Origin: Thiotrichales bacterium
GTDB taxonomy: Bacteria; Pseudomonadota; Gammaproteobacteria; SZUA-229
Assembly (NCBI GenBank): GCA_020341835.1
Contig: CP070838.1
Coordinates: forward strand, 960,996-998,271
Direction of reading: 5' to 3'
DNA length: 37,276 nt
The notes beneath the pieces are model-generated. The model did not search any database and was not told the DNA's origin. It saw only the letters and a program-made list of their open reading frames with translations. Positions 1 through 7,831 of this stretch are shown one piece after another. The stretch's first letter is position 1, and each line of letters starts with the position of its first letter. The position numbers and the translations under genes were made by a program.

Positions 1-695
1 CACGCGTACTGGAACATATGGTCGATACCGTGCTCTATTTCGAAGGCGACGCCGGTGAACGCTATCGCATGATACGCGCCGTCAAAAACCGCTTCGGCGC
101 CGTCAATGAACTCGGGGTGTTTGCGATGACGGACAGCGGCCTGAAACCGGTCAACAACCCGTCAGCCATCTTCCTGTCACGCCACGACGAGCCCGTACCC
201 GGCAGCATTATTACGGTCATACGCGAAGGCAGCCGGCCTTTGCTGATCGAAGTGCAGGCGCTGGTCGATGAAAGTCACAGTGCCAATCCTCGCCGCATCT
301 GCCTCGGCCTCGACGCCAACCGCCTGAATATGCTGCTCGCGGTGATGCACCGACACGGCGGTATCGCCCTGTTCGACCAGGACGTGTTCGTCAATGTTGT
401 CGGTGGTGTGCGCGTAACCGAAACAGGCGCCGATACCGCACAGCTGCTGGCGGCCCTGTCGAGTTTCCGCAACAGACCGCTGCCGACCGACCTGATCACC
501 TTCGGTGAAATCGGTCTCGCCGGTGAAATCCGCCCGGTACCCAACGGCCAGGAACGCCTGCGCGAAGCCGCCAAACACGGCTTCAAACACGCCATCGTAC
601 CCAAGGCCAACCTGCCAAAGAAAAACGAAGCCATCGAAGGCCTCAGAGTCACACCCGTCCAGCGCGTCAGCGAACTGGTGGATCTAGCGTTGTAA
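1..695 (+). CDS. radA: RadA DNA repair/recombination protein, C-terminal part (5' end outside window)
   Basis: RadA is a RecA-like ATPase that drives branch migration during recombinational repair. Only the last ~230 residues are present; the frame is already open at the window edge (RVLEHMVDTVLYFEGD), so the ATG at 18 is an internal methionine. The visible part holds the RadA-specific KNRFG motif, about 28 residues into the readable frame, followed by the Lon-protease-like domain typical of the RadA C-terminus (LITFGEIGLAGEIRPV). It ends at TAA 693-695. The N-terminal zinc finger and Walker A lie upstream of the window. Identification is firm; only completeness is unknown. Confidence 0.95.
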   Translation, partial: RVLEHMVDTVLYFEGDAGERYRMIRAVKNRFGAVNELGVFAMTDSGLKPVNNPSAIFLSRHDEPVPGSIITVIREGSRPLLIEVQALVDESHSANPRRICLGLDANRLNMLLAVMHRHGGIALFDQDVFVNVVGGVRVTETGADTAQLLAALSSFRNRPLPTDLITFGEIGLAGEIRPVPNGQERLREAAKHGFKHAIVPKANLPKKNEAIEGLRVTPVQRVSELVDLAL

Positions 696-700
696 TAAGT

Positions 701-901
701 CCACAGATGAACGCAGATAAACACGGATAAAAACCTTGTAGGACCGCAGAAAACGCAATAACAAAACTGTTTGTAGTTTTGCGTCATTTGCGTTTTTCGC
801 GGCCACATTCTTTTGCGTTTCTGCTACTACAGGAATTCCAAGGAACGGCCTTGATTGAAATCGCCGAGAAAACATCTGTGTTTATCTGTGTTCATCTGTG
901 G
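701..901. repeat. Nested palindromic repeat (CACAGATGAA type) filling the radA-xseB gap
   Basis: Outer arms 701-729 and 873-901 are near-perfect inverted copies. Each arm is itself a ~10-base direct repeat (CACAGATGAA, CACAGATAAA, CACAGATG). A second inverted pair lies inside, at 744-768 and 775-802 (CCGCGAAAAACGCAAATG-like). No ORF here has coding character. The element starts 6 bases after the radA stop. It is related in style, though not in exact sequence, to the CCACAGAG elements at 22032 and 26433. It could act as a terminator or mRNA-end stabiliser; that role is inferred. Confidence 0.8.
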
Positions 902-921
902 ACCAACGCCTTGTCGACAAC

Positions 922-950
922 TTGCAAGAACTGCGCTTTACCGCTAACGT
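922..950 (+). promoter_or_regulatory. Possible sigma70 promoter for xseB-ispA-dxs
   Basis: TTGCAA (922-927) and TAACGT (945-950) are separated by 17 bases, 34 bases ahead of the xseB ATG and just beyond the palindromic repeat. The match to consensus is moderate, so this is a candidate only. Confidence 0.35.
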
Positions 951-983
951 ACTGTCCCCCTTGAAAAAATACGTGGACGAGCG

Positions 984-1217
984 ATGCCTGCGAAAAAATC
1001 TGTCAATCTTGAGAAAGCCCTGGCTGAACTGGAGCAACTGGTCGAAGAAATGGAACAGGGCAATCTCAGCCTGGAAGAATCGCTCAAGCGTTTCGAGAAA
1101 GGCATTGCATTGACTTCGGATTGCCAGCAAGCCCTGCACAAAGCCGAGCTCAAGGTTCAGGAGCTGATCGAAAAGAATGGCCAACTGCTGGAAAAAGATT
1201 TTGAAGTCGACCAATAG
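984..1217 (+). CDS. xseB: Exodeoxyribonuclease VII small subunit
   Basis: XseB is the small subunit that coats the XseA catalytic subunit in the single-strand-specific exonuclease VII complex. The product is 77 residues, the usual length, and is almost wholly helical, with the family signature FEKALAELEQLVEEMEQGNLSLEESL followed by RFEKGIAL (here the first residue is L rather than F). The ATG is the only start that keeps the family N-terminus. The stop is 3 bases before ispA, so it heads the xseB-ispA-dxs operon, a common order in gammaproteobacteria. xseA is not in the window. Confidence 0.95.
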   Translation: MPAKKSVNLEKALAELEQLVEEMEQGNLSLEESLKRFEKGIALTSDCQQALHKAELKVQELIEKNGQLLEKDFEVDQ

Positions 1218-1220
1218 TCA

Positions 1221-2117
1221 ATGTCTGATTCCACTGACTTCCACACCCGCCTGAAACACTATCAGTCACGCGTTGATAAAGCGCTGGAGAGCTGCCTGCC
1301 GCCTGCGCACTCCGACAATCACCAACTCGCCGAGGCCATGCGCTACTCGGTCATCGGTGGTGGCGGCAAACGCATCCGACCGGCGATGGTCTATGCTGCC
1401 GGCACGTCGCTGGGTGTCGATGAAGCCATTCTCGATATACCGGCCTGTGCAGTCGAAATGATGCACACCTATTCGTTGATCCACGATGACCTGCCAGCAA
1501 TGGATGATGATGACCTGCGCCGCGGTCAGCCGACCTGTCACAAGAAATTCGACGAGGCAACCGCGATCCTTGCCGGTGATGCGCTGCAGGCACACGCTTT
1601 CGAGATCCTCGCCAGCAGTGAGCTCGAACACCGGCGCCAGCTGGAGATGATCACCTTGCTGGCTGCCGCCAGCGGCGCTGACGGCATGGCCGGAGGTCAG
1701 GCGATGGACCTGGCTGCGGTGGGTGTTAAGCTTTCGCTGGAACAACTTGAATCCATGCACCGCCTGAAAACCGGCGCATTGATCAAGGCCAGCATCCTTC
1801 TGGGCGCCATGTGCAGCACCACGGTAACCGGGGACGAACTCGGACTGCTGGGCCGCTATGCCGACTGCATCGGATTGTCTTTCCAGATCCAGGACGATAT
1901 TCTGGACGTTGTCGGCGATACAGAAACGCTGGGCAAACCCAGGGGGTCCGATCAGAAAATGCAGAAACCGACTTATCCGTCCATTCTCGGCCTGGACGCT
2001 TCGAGACAACTGGCCATGGAGCAGCACCAGCAGGCTCTGTCGCATCTGGAAGCACTGGATGCGCGCGCCGATACCCTGCGTCAGCTGTCCGCCTATATCG
2101 TGGAACGCCGGTTCTAG
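1221..2117 (+). CDS. ispA: Farnesyl diphosphate synthase (geranyltranstransferase)
   Basis: It condenses isopentenyl diphosphate with dimethylallyl and then geranyl diphosphate to give farnesyl diphosphate, the precursor of undecaprenyl lipid and quinone side chains. The 298-residue protein has both aspartate-rich metal-binding motifs: the bacterial DDLPAMDDDD form with two extra residues near position 90, and FQIQDDILD near 225. It also has GGKRIRP near 50, which binds the homoallylic substrate, and the lysine of RLKTGALI. It starts 3 bases after xseB and its stop (2115-2117) is directly followed by the dxs ATG, implying translational coupling. Confidence 0.97.
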   Translation: MSDSTDFHTRLKHYQSRVDKALESCLPPAHSDNHQLAEAMRYSVIGGGGKRIRPAMVYAAGTSLGVDEAILDIPACAVEMMHTYSLIHDDLPAMDDDDLRRGQPTCHKKFDEATAILAGDALQAHAFEILASSELEHRRQLEMITLLAAASGADGMAGGQAMDLAAVGVKLSLEQLESMHRLKTGALIKASILLGAMCSTTVTGDELGLLGRYADCIGLSFQIQDDILDVVGDTETLGKPRGSDQKMQKPTYPSILGLDASRQLAMEQHQQALSHLEALDARADTLRQLSAYIVERRF

Positions 2118-4007
2118 ATGACCGCTTCAAGTACAGACCGCTGGCCGCTGCTTGAGTCCGTCAATTCGCCGGCTGATTTGCGCCAGCTGCCGCGCGCACG
2201 CCTGCCGGACCTGGCACGGGAGATGCGCGGCTATTTGATCGATGTGGTATCGACCACTGGCGGCCACCTGTCAGCCGGTCTCGGTACTGTCGAGCTCACC
2301 ATCGCCCTGCACTATGTGTTCAATACACCGACGGACCGGCTGGTGTGGGATGTCGGCCACCAGAGCTATGCACACAAGATCCTCACCGGAAGGCGCGATC
2401 GCATGCCGACGCTGCGACAGAAAAACGGACTTTCAGGCTTTCCCAAGCGTAGTGAAAGCGAGTACGACGCTTTTGGCACCGGCCACTCGAGTACCTCGAT
2501 CAGCGCAGCCCTGGGCATGAGCATTGCCGCCAGACAGAATGGTGCAAACCGTAAATCCGTCGCGATTATCGGTGATGGCGCGATGACCGGCGGCATGGCC
2601 TTCGAGGCATTGAATCACGCCGGTGACAGCGACGCCGATCTGCTGGTGATACTCAATGACAACGACATGTCGATTTCGCCCAACGTTGGCGGCCTGTCAA
2701 ATCACCTGACCCGTCTGCTGTCAGGCCAGCTGTACTCGACCGTGCGCGAAGGCAGCAAAAAAGTACTGGAACACATGCCCGGTGTCCGCGAAATGGCGCG
2801 CCGCACCGAAGAACACGTCAAGGGCATGGTCGCGCCGGGCACCCTGTTCGAAGAACTGGGCTTCCATTACTTCGGCCCGGTGGACGGCCACGATCTGAAT
2901 ACGCTGGTACCGGTGCTGGGCAACCTGTATGCACAGAAAGGCCCGCGCTTTCTGCACGTCGTCACCCAGAAAGGTAAAGGTTACTTTCCGGCAGAAGATG
3001 ATCCCGGGCGCTACCACGGTGTCGGCAAGTTCGAGCCTTCAACCGGCGAATCCACCGGCAGCCAGGAGAACAGCCCGACCTTCACCCAGGTCTTCGGCGA
3101 ATGGTTGTGCGACATGGCCGAGGAAGACAGCCGCCTGATCGGTATCACCCCGGCAATGCGCGAAGGCTCCGGGCTGGTTGAGTTCTCGCAGCGCTTCGAA
3201 GACCGGTATTTTGATGTCGGCATCGCCGAACAGCATGCGGTTACCCTGGCCGCCGGCATGGCCACTGACGGACTCAAACCGGTTGTCGCGATTTACTCCA
3301 CATTCCTGCAGCGCGCGTACGACCAGGTGATTCATGATGTCGCCATGCAGGGCCTGCCGGTGCTTTTTGCGATCGACCGTGCCGGCATCGTCGGCGCCGA
3401 CGGTCCAACCCATACCGGCGCCTACGACCTCTGCTACCTGCGCTGTGTGCCCAACATCGTAATCATGACCCCGGCTGATGCCGATGAGGCACGCCGCATG
3501 CTCACCACCGGCTTTTTACACGATGGCCCCGCGGCGGTGCGCTACCCGCGCGGCAACTGCCCGGGCGCTCTGCCGCGCAAGGAACTCAAGGCGATCGCAT
3601 TCGGCAAGGCCGAGCGGTGTCGCCAAGGCCGTAAAATCGCGTTGATGGTTTTCGGCACCCTGCTGTCCAGCGCCCGCGAGGTCGCCGAGAAACTCGATGC
3701 CAGTCTGTACAACATGCGCTTCGTCAAGCCGCTGGATGAAGACGCGATCCGTTCAGCCGTCGACAACCACGACCTGCTCGTGACCATCGAGGAGAATACC
3801 GTCGCCGGAGGTGCCGGCAGTGCGGTCAATGAATGGCTGGCGGCGAATGACATACACACCGATATACTCAATCTGGGCTTTCCAGATACCTACGTTGGAC
3901 AGGGGACACAGGCCGAAATGCTGTCAGATTGGGGCCTGGACGCCGAAGGCATACTCAGGAGCATCGAAAACCGGCTCGCCATAATGGATGCCTCAAATTG
4001 CCAATGA
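2118..4007 (+). CDS. dxs: 1-deoxy-D-xylulose-5-phosphate synthase
   Basis: This thiamine-diphosphate enzyme joins pyruvate and glyceraldehyde 3-phosphate, the first step of the MEP isoprenoid pathway that supplies IspA. It is full length (629 residues). Visible features are the thiamine-binding run beginning [19 protein letters not shown] and ending at LNDNDMSIS, the substrate-channel region [14 protein letters not shown], and the transketolase-type glutamate in [17 protein letters not shown]. The start codon abuts the ispA stop with no gap, so the two are almost certainly co-translated. No truncation or frameshift was seen. Confidence 0.98.
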   Translation: MTASSTDRWPLLESVNSPADLRQLPRARLPDLAREMRGYLIDVVSTTGGHLSAGLGTVELTIALHYVFNTPTDRLVWDVGHQSYAHKILTGRRDRMPTLRQKNGLSGFPKRSESEYDAFGTGHSSTSISAALGMSIAARQNGANRKSVAIIGDGAMTGGMAFEALNHAGDSDADLLVILNDNDMSISPNVGGLSNHLTRLLSGQLYSTVREGSKKVLEHMPGVREMARRTEEHVKGMVAPGTLFEELGFHYFGPVDGHDLNTLVPVLGNLYAQKGPRFLHVVTQKGKGYFPAEDDPGRYHGVGKFEPSTGESTGSQENSPTFTQVFGEWLCDMAEEDSRLIGITPAMREGSGLVEFSQRFEDRYFDVGIAEQHAVTLAAGMATDGLKPVVAIYSTFLQRAYDQVIHDVAMQGLPVLFAIDRAGIVGADGPTHTGAYDLCYLRCVPNIVIMTPADADEARRMLTTGFLHDGPAAVRYPRGNCPGALPRKELKAIAFGKAERCRQGRKIALMVFGTLLSSAREVAEKLDASLYNMRFVKPLDEDAIRSAVDNHDLLVTIEENTVAGGAGSAVNEWLAANDIHTDILNLGFPDTYVGQGTQAEMLSDWGLDAEGILRSIENRLAIMDASNCQ

Positions 4008-4026
4008 GGCTCATTTTCGATAAAAT
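3998..4026 (+). promoter_or_regulatory. Likely sigma70 promoter for queD-folE2
   Basis: TTGCCA (3998-4003), a 17-base spacer and TAAAAT (4021-4026) form a good sigma70 match. It overlaps the dxs stop and leaves a leader of ~45 bases before queD. This suggests queD-folE2 is a transcription unit separate from the isoprenoid operon. Confidence 0.5.
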
Positions 4027-4078
4027 CCTACTGTTTTACTCAAGTATTATTCTGGAATAACGGGATATTGGCTGGATA

Positions 4079-4465
4079 ATGGCTGCAAGTTACCTGCTGA
4101 AAGTGGTTACCGAGTTCGCATCGGCCCACACACTGCGCGATTATCCAGGTGCCTGCAGCCGCATGCATGGCCATAACTGGAAACTTGAACTTGAGGCAGC
4201 CGCCACCGCGCTTGATGACGTCGGCATGGGGATCGATTTCAAGAAAATGAAAGCTGCTGCCAATGAAGTGGGTGAACGTCTGGATCATCGCTATTTGAAT
4301 GACCTGGAACCATTCACCGAGATAAATCCGACAGCGGAGAACATTGCTGCGTACATGTACCGGGAAATTGCAGCCAGATTAAACAGCGAGACAGTCCGGG
4401 TAAAGTCCGTGACCCTGTGGGAAACGGATCGCGCTTGTGTACGCTACAGCGAAGAGAATGAATGA
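4079..4465 (+). CDS. queD: 6-carboxytetrahydropterin synthase (QueD family)
   Basis: QueD converts 7,8-dihydroneopterin triphosphate into 6-carboxy-tetrahydropterin in the queuosine/preQ0 pathway. The 128-residue protein has zinc ligands from FASAHTL (His ~16) and MHGHNW (His ~31 and ~33), and the catalytic cysteine four residues ahead of HGH (CSRMHGH), the arrangement expected of QueD. LDHRYLND and the glutamate of [10 protein letters not shown] are also family positions. A PTPS-like role is possible but the CxxxHGH spacing and the adjacent folE2 favour QueD. Its stop lies just before the folE2 start. Confidence 0.92.
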   Translation: MAASYLLKVVTEFASAHTLRDYPGACSRMHGHNWKLELEAAATALDDVGMGIDFKKMKAAANEVGERLDHRYLNDLEPFTEINPTAENIAAYMYREIAARLNSETVRVKSVTLWETDRACVRYSEENE

Positions 4466-4466
4466 C

Positions 4467-5282
4467 ATGACTGAGATAACCGAAGCCAAACCGACGAAAG
4501 CATCCGACATGGTGGATGTGCAGAGCAGTCATGACAAACGCGCCATCAGTATCGACAAGGTCGGCATCAAGGACATACGCCATCCGATCCAGGTAAAAGA
4601 CCGCTCTGGCCATATCCAGCACACGGTAGCCAACTTCAATATGTACGTGGATCTGCCGCACGAATTCAAGGGAACCCACATGTCCCGTTTCGTGGAAATT
4701 CTGAACAACCACGACTACGAGATCACGGTCGAGTCCTTCAAAATCATGCTCACCGAAATGACCAACCGCCTGGATGCGGAATGCGGTCATATCGAAATGA
4801 CGTTCAATTACTTCATCAACAAAGCCGCGCCTGCATCCGGCGTTGAAAGCCTGATGGATTACGAGGTCACCCTGATCGGCGAACGTCAGAATCACACCAA
4901 CACCATGTACGTCAAGGTGGTCGTGCCGGTGACGAGCCTGTGTCCGTGTTCGAAGAAAATCTCGGATCGTGGCGCCCATAATCAGCGCTCGCACGTAACC
5001 ATCACTGTAAAGACACGGAAATTTGTCTGGATCGAGGAAATTATCGATATTGTCGAGGCACAGGCCTCGTGCGAACTCTATGGCCTGCTGAAGCGTCCGG
5101 ACGAGAAAGTGGTCACCGAACGCGCCTACGACAACCCGAAATTTGTTGAAGACATCGTGCGCGATATCGCGGCACAACTGAACAAGGATGATCGCATCCT
5201 TTCCTATACGGTTGAGTCGGAAAACTTCGAATCCATTCACAATCATTCCGCTTACGCGTTGATCGAGAAGCATAAGGATTAG
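4467..5282 (+). CDS. folE2: GTP cyclohydrolase FolE2 (type IB)
   Basis: FolE2 converts GTP to 7,8-dihydroneopterin triphosphate, which is QueD's substrate and also feeds folate. This is the COG1469 enzyme rather than the zinc-dependent FolE1. The family signature [16 protein letters not shown] is present with the active-site cysteine, plus GAHNQRSHV and the C-terminal [16 protein letters not shown]. The ATG at 4467 is preferred because GAAGAG lies ~10 bases upstream; an ATG at 4458 (8-base overlap with queD) and a GTG at 4437 are alternatives. FolE2 is often used when zinc is scarce, but no obvious Zur box was found upstream of queD. Confidence 0.95.
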   Translation: MTEITEAKPTKASDMVDVQSSHDKRAISIDKVGIKDIRHPIQVKDRSGHIQHTVANFNMYVDLPHEFKGTHMSRFVEILNNHDYEITVESFKIMLTEMTNRLDAECGHIEMTFNYFINKAAPASGVESLMDYEVTLIGERQNHTNTMYVKVVVPVTSLCPCSKKISDRGAHNQRSHVTITVKTRKFVWIEEIIDIVEAQASCELYGLLKRPDEKVVTERAYDNPKFVEDIVRDIAAQLNKDDRILSYTVESENFESIHNHSAYALIEKHKD

Positions 5283-5306
5283 CGGGGGTCCTACACTCTT
5301 GCAGGA

Positions 5307-5320
5307 GCGGCTTTAGCCGC
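5307..5320. repeat. REP-like hairpin GCGGCTTTAGCCGC
   Basis: A six-pair stem GCGGCT/AGCCGC with a TT loop lies 24 bases after the folE2 stop and is followed by ...AACTTTTTTCG. The same core, (C)GCGGCTTTAGCCGC(G), recurs at 22091-22106 and in altered form at 26469-26501 and 29109-29130. The position and T-run suggest it could serve as the folE2 transcript end. Confidence 0.65.
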
Positions 5321-5353
5321 GAATCAACTTTTTTCGTTTTATATCCGCGTTTT

Positions 5354-5600
5354 ATTTCGCCTTAAGGCGAGTTACGTTACAAATCACGTCCCTGTGATTT
5401 GCCCTTCAGGTCTGCGTTCGCAGCACAAATTCATTCCCGATGAATTTGTCATTGCTCGCGCAAAGAAAGCAATCAAAGAAACACACCCCCCGGCGCTCGT
5501 GCTTCGCATTCCCTCAGCCATCTTCGCTGCCAACGGGTCGTCCTGAGTCGCCATCCGGGCTCCACAGGACTCGATTGGCCATCCCTGGCCAATCGACCCT
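5354..5600 (+). repeat. Hairpin-rich repeat element, left copy
   Basis: The first part (5371-5468) matches the reverse complement of 5935-6032 with 5 mismatches in 98 bases; similarity continues inward at a lower level to ~5600. Hairpins in order are TCGCCTTAAGGCGA (5357-5370), AAATCAC/GTGATTT with loop GTCCCT (5381-5400), ACAAATTCAT/ATGAATTTGT with loop TCCCG (5425-5449), and an 11-pair stem TCGATTGGCCA/TGGCCAATCGA with loop TCCC (5571-5596). Sequence of the CAAAGAAA...ACCAAAAGAAA kind recurs in many proteobacterial genomes; its function is not established. Confidence 0.75.
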
Positions 5601-5703
5601 ACCAGCGAAGCTGTCTTCGGCGAGCTTAAGGGGGACCTAAACTCAATAACTTCCGTTTGGCTGGTAAAGAAGCGGAAACCCTAACTGACAAAAAGACGCC
5701 GGG

Positions 5704-5721
5704 TTCCTGCTTCGACAGGAA
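5704..5721. repeat. Short hairpin TTCCTG-CTTCGA-CAGGAA between the two large repeats
   Basis: A six-pair hairpin sits in a context (GGGTTCCTGCTTCGACAGG, then AATGACG) that resembles the widespread GTCATTCCnnnnnnnnGGAAT dispersed repeats of proteobacteria, such as the dRS3 type in Neisseria. It is unlike the TCCC-loop hairpins on either side. Assignment to a named family is tentative. Confidence 0.45.
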
Positions 5722-5800
5722 TGACGATCGAAAGGGATATCTTTGAGCTTGGGTTTTTTTTGGGGCCCCTTGAAGTTTGCCGAGGTATTCGCCTTTGCTA

Positions 5801-6051
5801 GGGCAAATCCGACAGGGACGTCGGATTTAGTCTTGTGGAGCCCGGACGGCGACTCAAGACGGCCCGTTGGCAAAGGTGAATGCCGAGGGGACCCGAAGGG
5901 CAAACTGATCGGGGTGCCGTTTCTTTTGGTTACTTTTCTTTGGGCAAGCAAAGACAAATTCATCGGGAATGAATTTGTGCTGCGAACGCAGACCCGAAGG
6001 GCAAATCACAGGGACGTGATTTGTAATGTAACTCGCCCGAAAGGGCGAAAC
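5801..6051 (-). repeat. Hairpin-rich repeat element, right (inverted) copy
   Basis: This is the inverted partner of the left copy. Hairpins are AAATCCGAC/GTCGGATTT with loop AGGGAC (5805-5828), ACAAATTCAT/ATGAATTTGT with loop CGGGA (5954-5978), AAATCAC/GTGATTT with loop AGGGAC (6003-6022), and TCGCCC-GAAA-GGGCGA (6033-6048). On the minus strand all but the last have a loop containing TCCC. The first and last stems differ from the left copy in both arms at once, so pairing is kept. Confidence 0.75.
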
Positions 6052-6115
6052 TTATCTATAGGTTAACAAAAGGATATGTCCGCAGACGTGGGTCCCTGTT
6101 CAATACCACCACGAG

Positions 6116-6703
6116 TTACTTTTTCTCAGCTTCCTCTACAACGCTAACTTTCTCGATCAGGATGGTTTCCTGCGGCACATCCTTCTGGAAGCGCCCGCCC
6201 GCCCCGGTGGGTACCTTGGCGATACGGTCCATCACATCCATTCCGTCGACGATGGTACCAAATACGCAGTAGCCCCAGCCGCTCGTCGATTTGCTGGTGT
6301 GGTCGAGGAAGTTGTTGTCCTTGGTATTGATGAAAAACTGGTTGGTGGCGGAATGCGGATCACCGGTACGCGCCATCGCGATTGTGCCGCGCTTGTTTTT
6401 CAGGCCATTGTCGGCTTCATTCATGACGGGTGCGGAGGTGTCGACTTTTTTGAATTCCGGTGTGAAGCCGCCGCCCTGGTTCATGAAATTCGGTATGACG
6501 CGATGAAAGATGGTGCCGTCATATTTTCCTTCGTTGACGTAGCGCAGAAAGTTTTCGACCGTTTTCGGCGCCTTGTCGGGATAGAGCTCGATAATCACTT
6601 TACCTTTGCTGGTTTCCATGCTCACTTTGGGGTTGGCGGCGAAGGTGTTGCTGCTGATGCCAAGGAAAACCGCTATCAGGCATGTCGAAATCAATTTGTA
6701 CAT
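6116..6703 (-). CDS. ppiA: Periplasmic cyclophilin-type peptidyl-prolyl cis-trans isomerase
   Basis: It catalyses proline isomerisation during folding of exported proteins. The ATG at 6701-6703 was chosen over an upstream in-frame start because GTGAGG lies ~6 bases before it and because it begins a clear signal peptide (MYKLISTCLIAVFLGISS, cleavage after NTFA). The mature part is one cyclophilin domain with FHRVIPNFMNQGG (catalytic arginine), TNQFFIN, and GYCVFGTIVDGMDVMD, the arrangement of E. coli PpiA/PpiB. The product is 195 residues. Export points to PpiA rather than the cytoplasmic PpiB. It runs toward the repeat island. Confidence 0.9.
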   Translation of the reverse strand: MYKLISTCLIAVFLGISSNTFAANPKVSMETSKGKVIIELYPDKAPKTVENFLRYVNEGKYDGTIFHRVIPNFMNQGGGFTPEFKKVDTSAPVMNEADNGLKNKRGTIAMARTGDPHSATNQFFINTKDNNFLDHTSKSTSGWGYCVFGTIVDGMDVMDRIAKVPTGAGGRFQKDVPQETILIEKVSVVEEAEKK

Positions 6704-6812
6704 AATGGCCTCACTCGTGAAATCTGTGCGCAAATCTACTTGATATTGATAACAGGAGCAAGCGACGAGTCAACCAGGCGCTTGCCCGTCGAGGTGGAAT
6801 GCATGCAGAGCG

Positions 6813-7454
6813 CTAGCCGCTGATAACGGCTTTGCGCGACAGGCGTGATTTTTCGATGCCGACCGCGCGCAGAAACAGCCTGACCAGTTCGTGGCTGAGT
6901 TCGTACAGGCTGACATCTTCGAGCCGGTCTTCCGGCTGCAGATATTTCTGCACCAGTGCCTCACGCAGCATGCCCTGGAACATCAGCCCGGCGGTAAGAA
7001 TGGTGATTTCCCGGTTCGGTGTCTCATATGGCAGGCGCTCATTGAGGCTGAATTCGATGTAATCGGTAAAACTTTTCCAGCGATTCTTGAAAAAATCGCT
7101 GGTTGCCGGATTCCGGTCCAGCAGGCTTTGCAGCTCAATACGCAGCAGGTCAGGGTTGTCATTAATACTGCTGATATAGACCTGGGTCATTCCGGTGAGC
7201 ACATCTTCAAAGCTGGTGCCGCTGTTGATGACGGTCTGGACATAGCTTTCCCGCTGCGCCGACATGGCCTGCAGTACAGCTTCATAAAGTACTTTTTTGG
7301 ACTTGAAATGGCGGTAGAGTATGGCGGGACTGACGTTGACTTCGCGGGCGATCTCGTCGATAGAAACGCCGTGATAGCCTTTTTCCGCGAAAAGCCGCTG
7401 TGCGGCATTCAGGATAGACTCCCTGCGCTCAGGACCTGGCAGACGTACACTCAC
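6813..7454 (-). CDS. TetR-family transcriptional regulator
   Basis: The N-terminal ~55 residues are a TetR helix-turn-helix (RESILNAAQRLFAEKGYHGVSIDEIA, then VSPAILYRHFKSKKVLY). The remaining ~155 residues form the ligand-binding half, whose ligand cannot be read from sequence. The start is GTG with GGGAG 8 bases upstream. It lies 40 bases downstream of tusA on the same strand with no terminator between, so tusA-tetR is probably one unit. The palindrome AGTGAACGTTCACT in front of tusA is the obvious candidate operator, which would make the regulator autoregulatory. The exact target genes are inferred, not shown. Confidence 0.9.
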   Translation of the reverse strand: MSVRLPGPERRESILNAAQRLFAEKGYHGVSIDEIAREVNVSPAILYRHFKSKKVLYEAVLQAMSAQRESYVQTVINSGTSFEDVLTGMTQVYISSINDNPDLLRIELQSLLDRNPATSDFFKNRWKSFTDYIEFSLNERLPYETPNREITILTAGLMFQGMLREALVQKYLQPEDRLEDVSLYELSHELVRLFLRAVGIEKSRLSRKAVISG

Positions 7455-7494
7455 AGCTTATCTCCCAGGTCCCGAAAATTCCTTGAAATAACAA

Positions 7495-7728
7495 TCAGGC
7501 GGCTTTCTTGATCATGAAGGTGAATTTGCCTTCTTCTTCGCCGCTGGACAGCAGTTCGTTACCCGTCTGCTTGCAGAAGGCTTCGAAGTCTTTCACCGAG
7601 CCCGGGTCGGTCGCAATAATTCTCAGAGTCTGACCGTTTTCCATCGCTGCGATGGCTTTTTTGGCTCTCAAAATAGGAAGGGGGCAATTCAGGCCTGATG
7701 CGTCGAGTTCGCTGTCGAAATCGCTCAT
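7495..7728 (-). CDS. TusA-family sulfur carrier protein
   Basis: Small TusA/SirA-fold protein of 77 residues that carries sulfur as a persulfide on a cysteine. The conserved N-terminal motif is LNCPLPILRAKKAI, with the acceptor Cys15 in the CPxP motif. The ATG at 7726-7728 follows GAGAGG and drops an upstream MRGFT extension. It is cotranscribed with a TetR regulator rather than with tusBCD or dsr genes, so it may be one of the TusA-like paralogues with a specialised role instead of the tRNA 2-thiouridine carrier. The tusA symbol is therefore not assigned. Confidence 0.9.
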   Translation of the reverse strand: MSDFDSELDASGLNCPLPILRAKKAIAAMENGQTLRIIATDPGSVKDFEAFCKQTGNELLSSGEEEGKFTFMIKKAA

Positions 7729-7753
7729 GGTAAAACCTCTCAATAATTAATAT

Positions 7754-7795
7754 TATGTAAACGCTCACTAACATAAGTGAACGTTCACTAACATA
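7754..7795 (-). promoter_or_regulatory. Promoter of tusA-like gene overlapped by a TetR-type operator
   Basis: On the minus strand TTCACT (7776-7781), 16 bases and TACATA (7754-7759) form a plausible promoter. A perfect 14-base palindrome AGTGAACGTTCACT (7776-7789) covers its -35 box. The sequence ACGYTCACTAACATA occurs twice, 20 bases apart (7761-7775 and 7781-7795), giving a second half-site two helical turns away. This layout fits repression by the co-transcribed TetR protein. Confidence 0.6.
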
Positions 7796-7831
7796 TAATG
7801 ATCGAGAGAGGAAGTCAAGCTGGATTTCGTC

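Larger units (their letters stand above)
5283..6115. other. 833-base non-coding repeat island between folE2 and ppiA
   Basis: No credible gene is present. The island contains, in order, a REP-like hairpin, one copy of a large hairpin-rich element, a central stretch with a TTCCTG/CAGGAA hairpin, and a second copy of the large element in inverted orientation. Two apparent ORFs, one from each copy and both beginning MNLSLLAQRK, are the same repeat read in mirror image and carry no protein signature. The island separates two oppositely oriented transcription units that end at each other. Confidence 0.8.

Noticed and set aside
177-590. Long minus-strand ORFs opposite radA, ispA, algC, putA and the thermonuclease gene
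   Set aside because: Antisense shadows of well-identified genes in GC-rich sequence, with no domain of their own.
5440-5963. Two ORFs (5440-5640 plus, 5643-5963 minus) both starting MNLSLLAQRK
   Set aside because: They are the same repeat read from its two inverted copies. The shared start comes from the hairpin ACAAATTCAT...ATGAATTTGT, and neither has a ribosome-binding site or protein signature.
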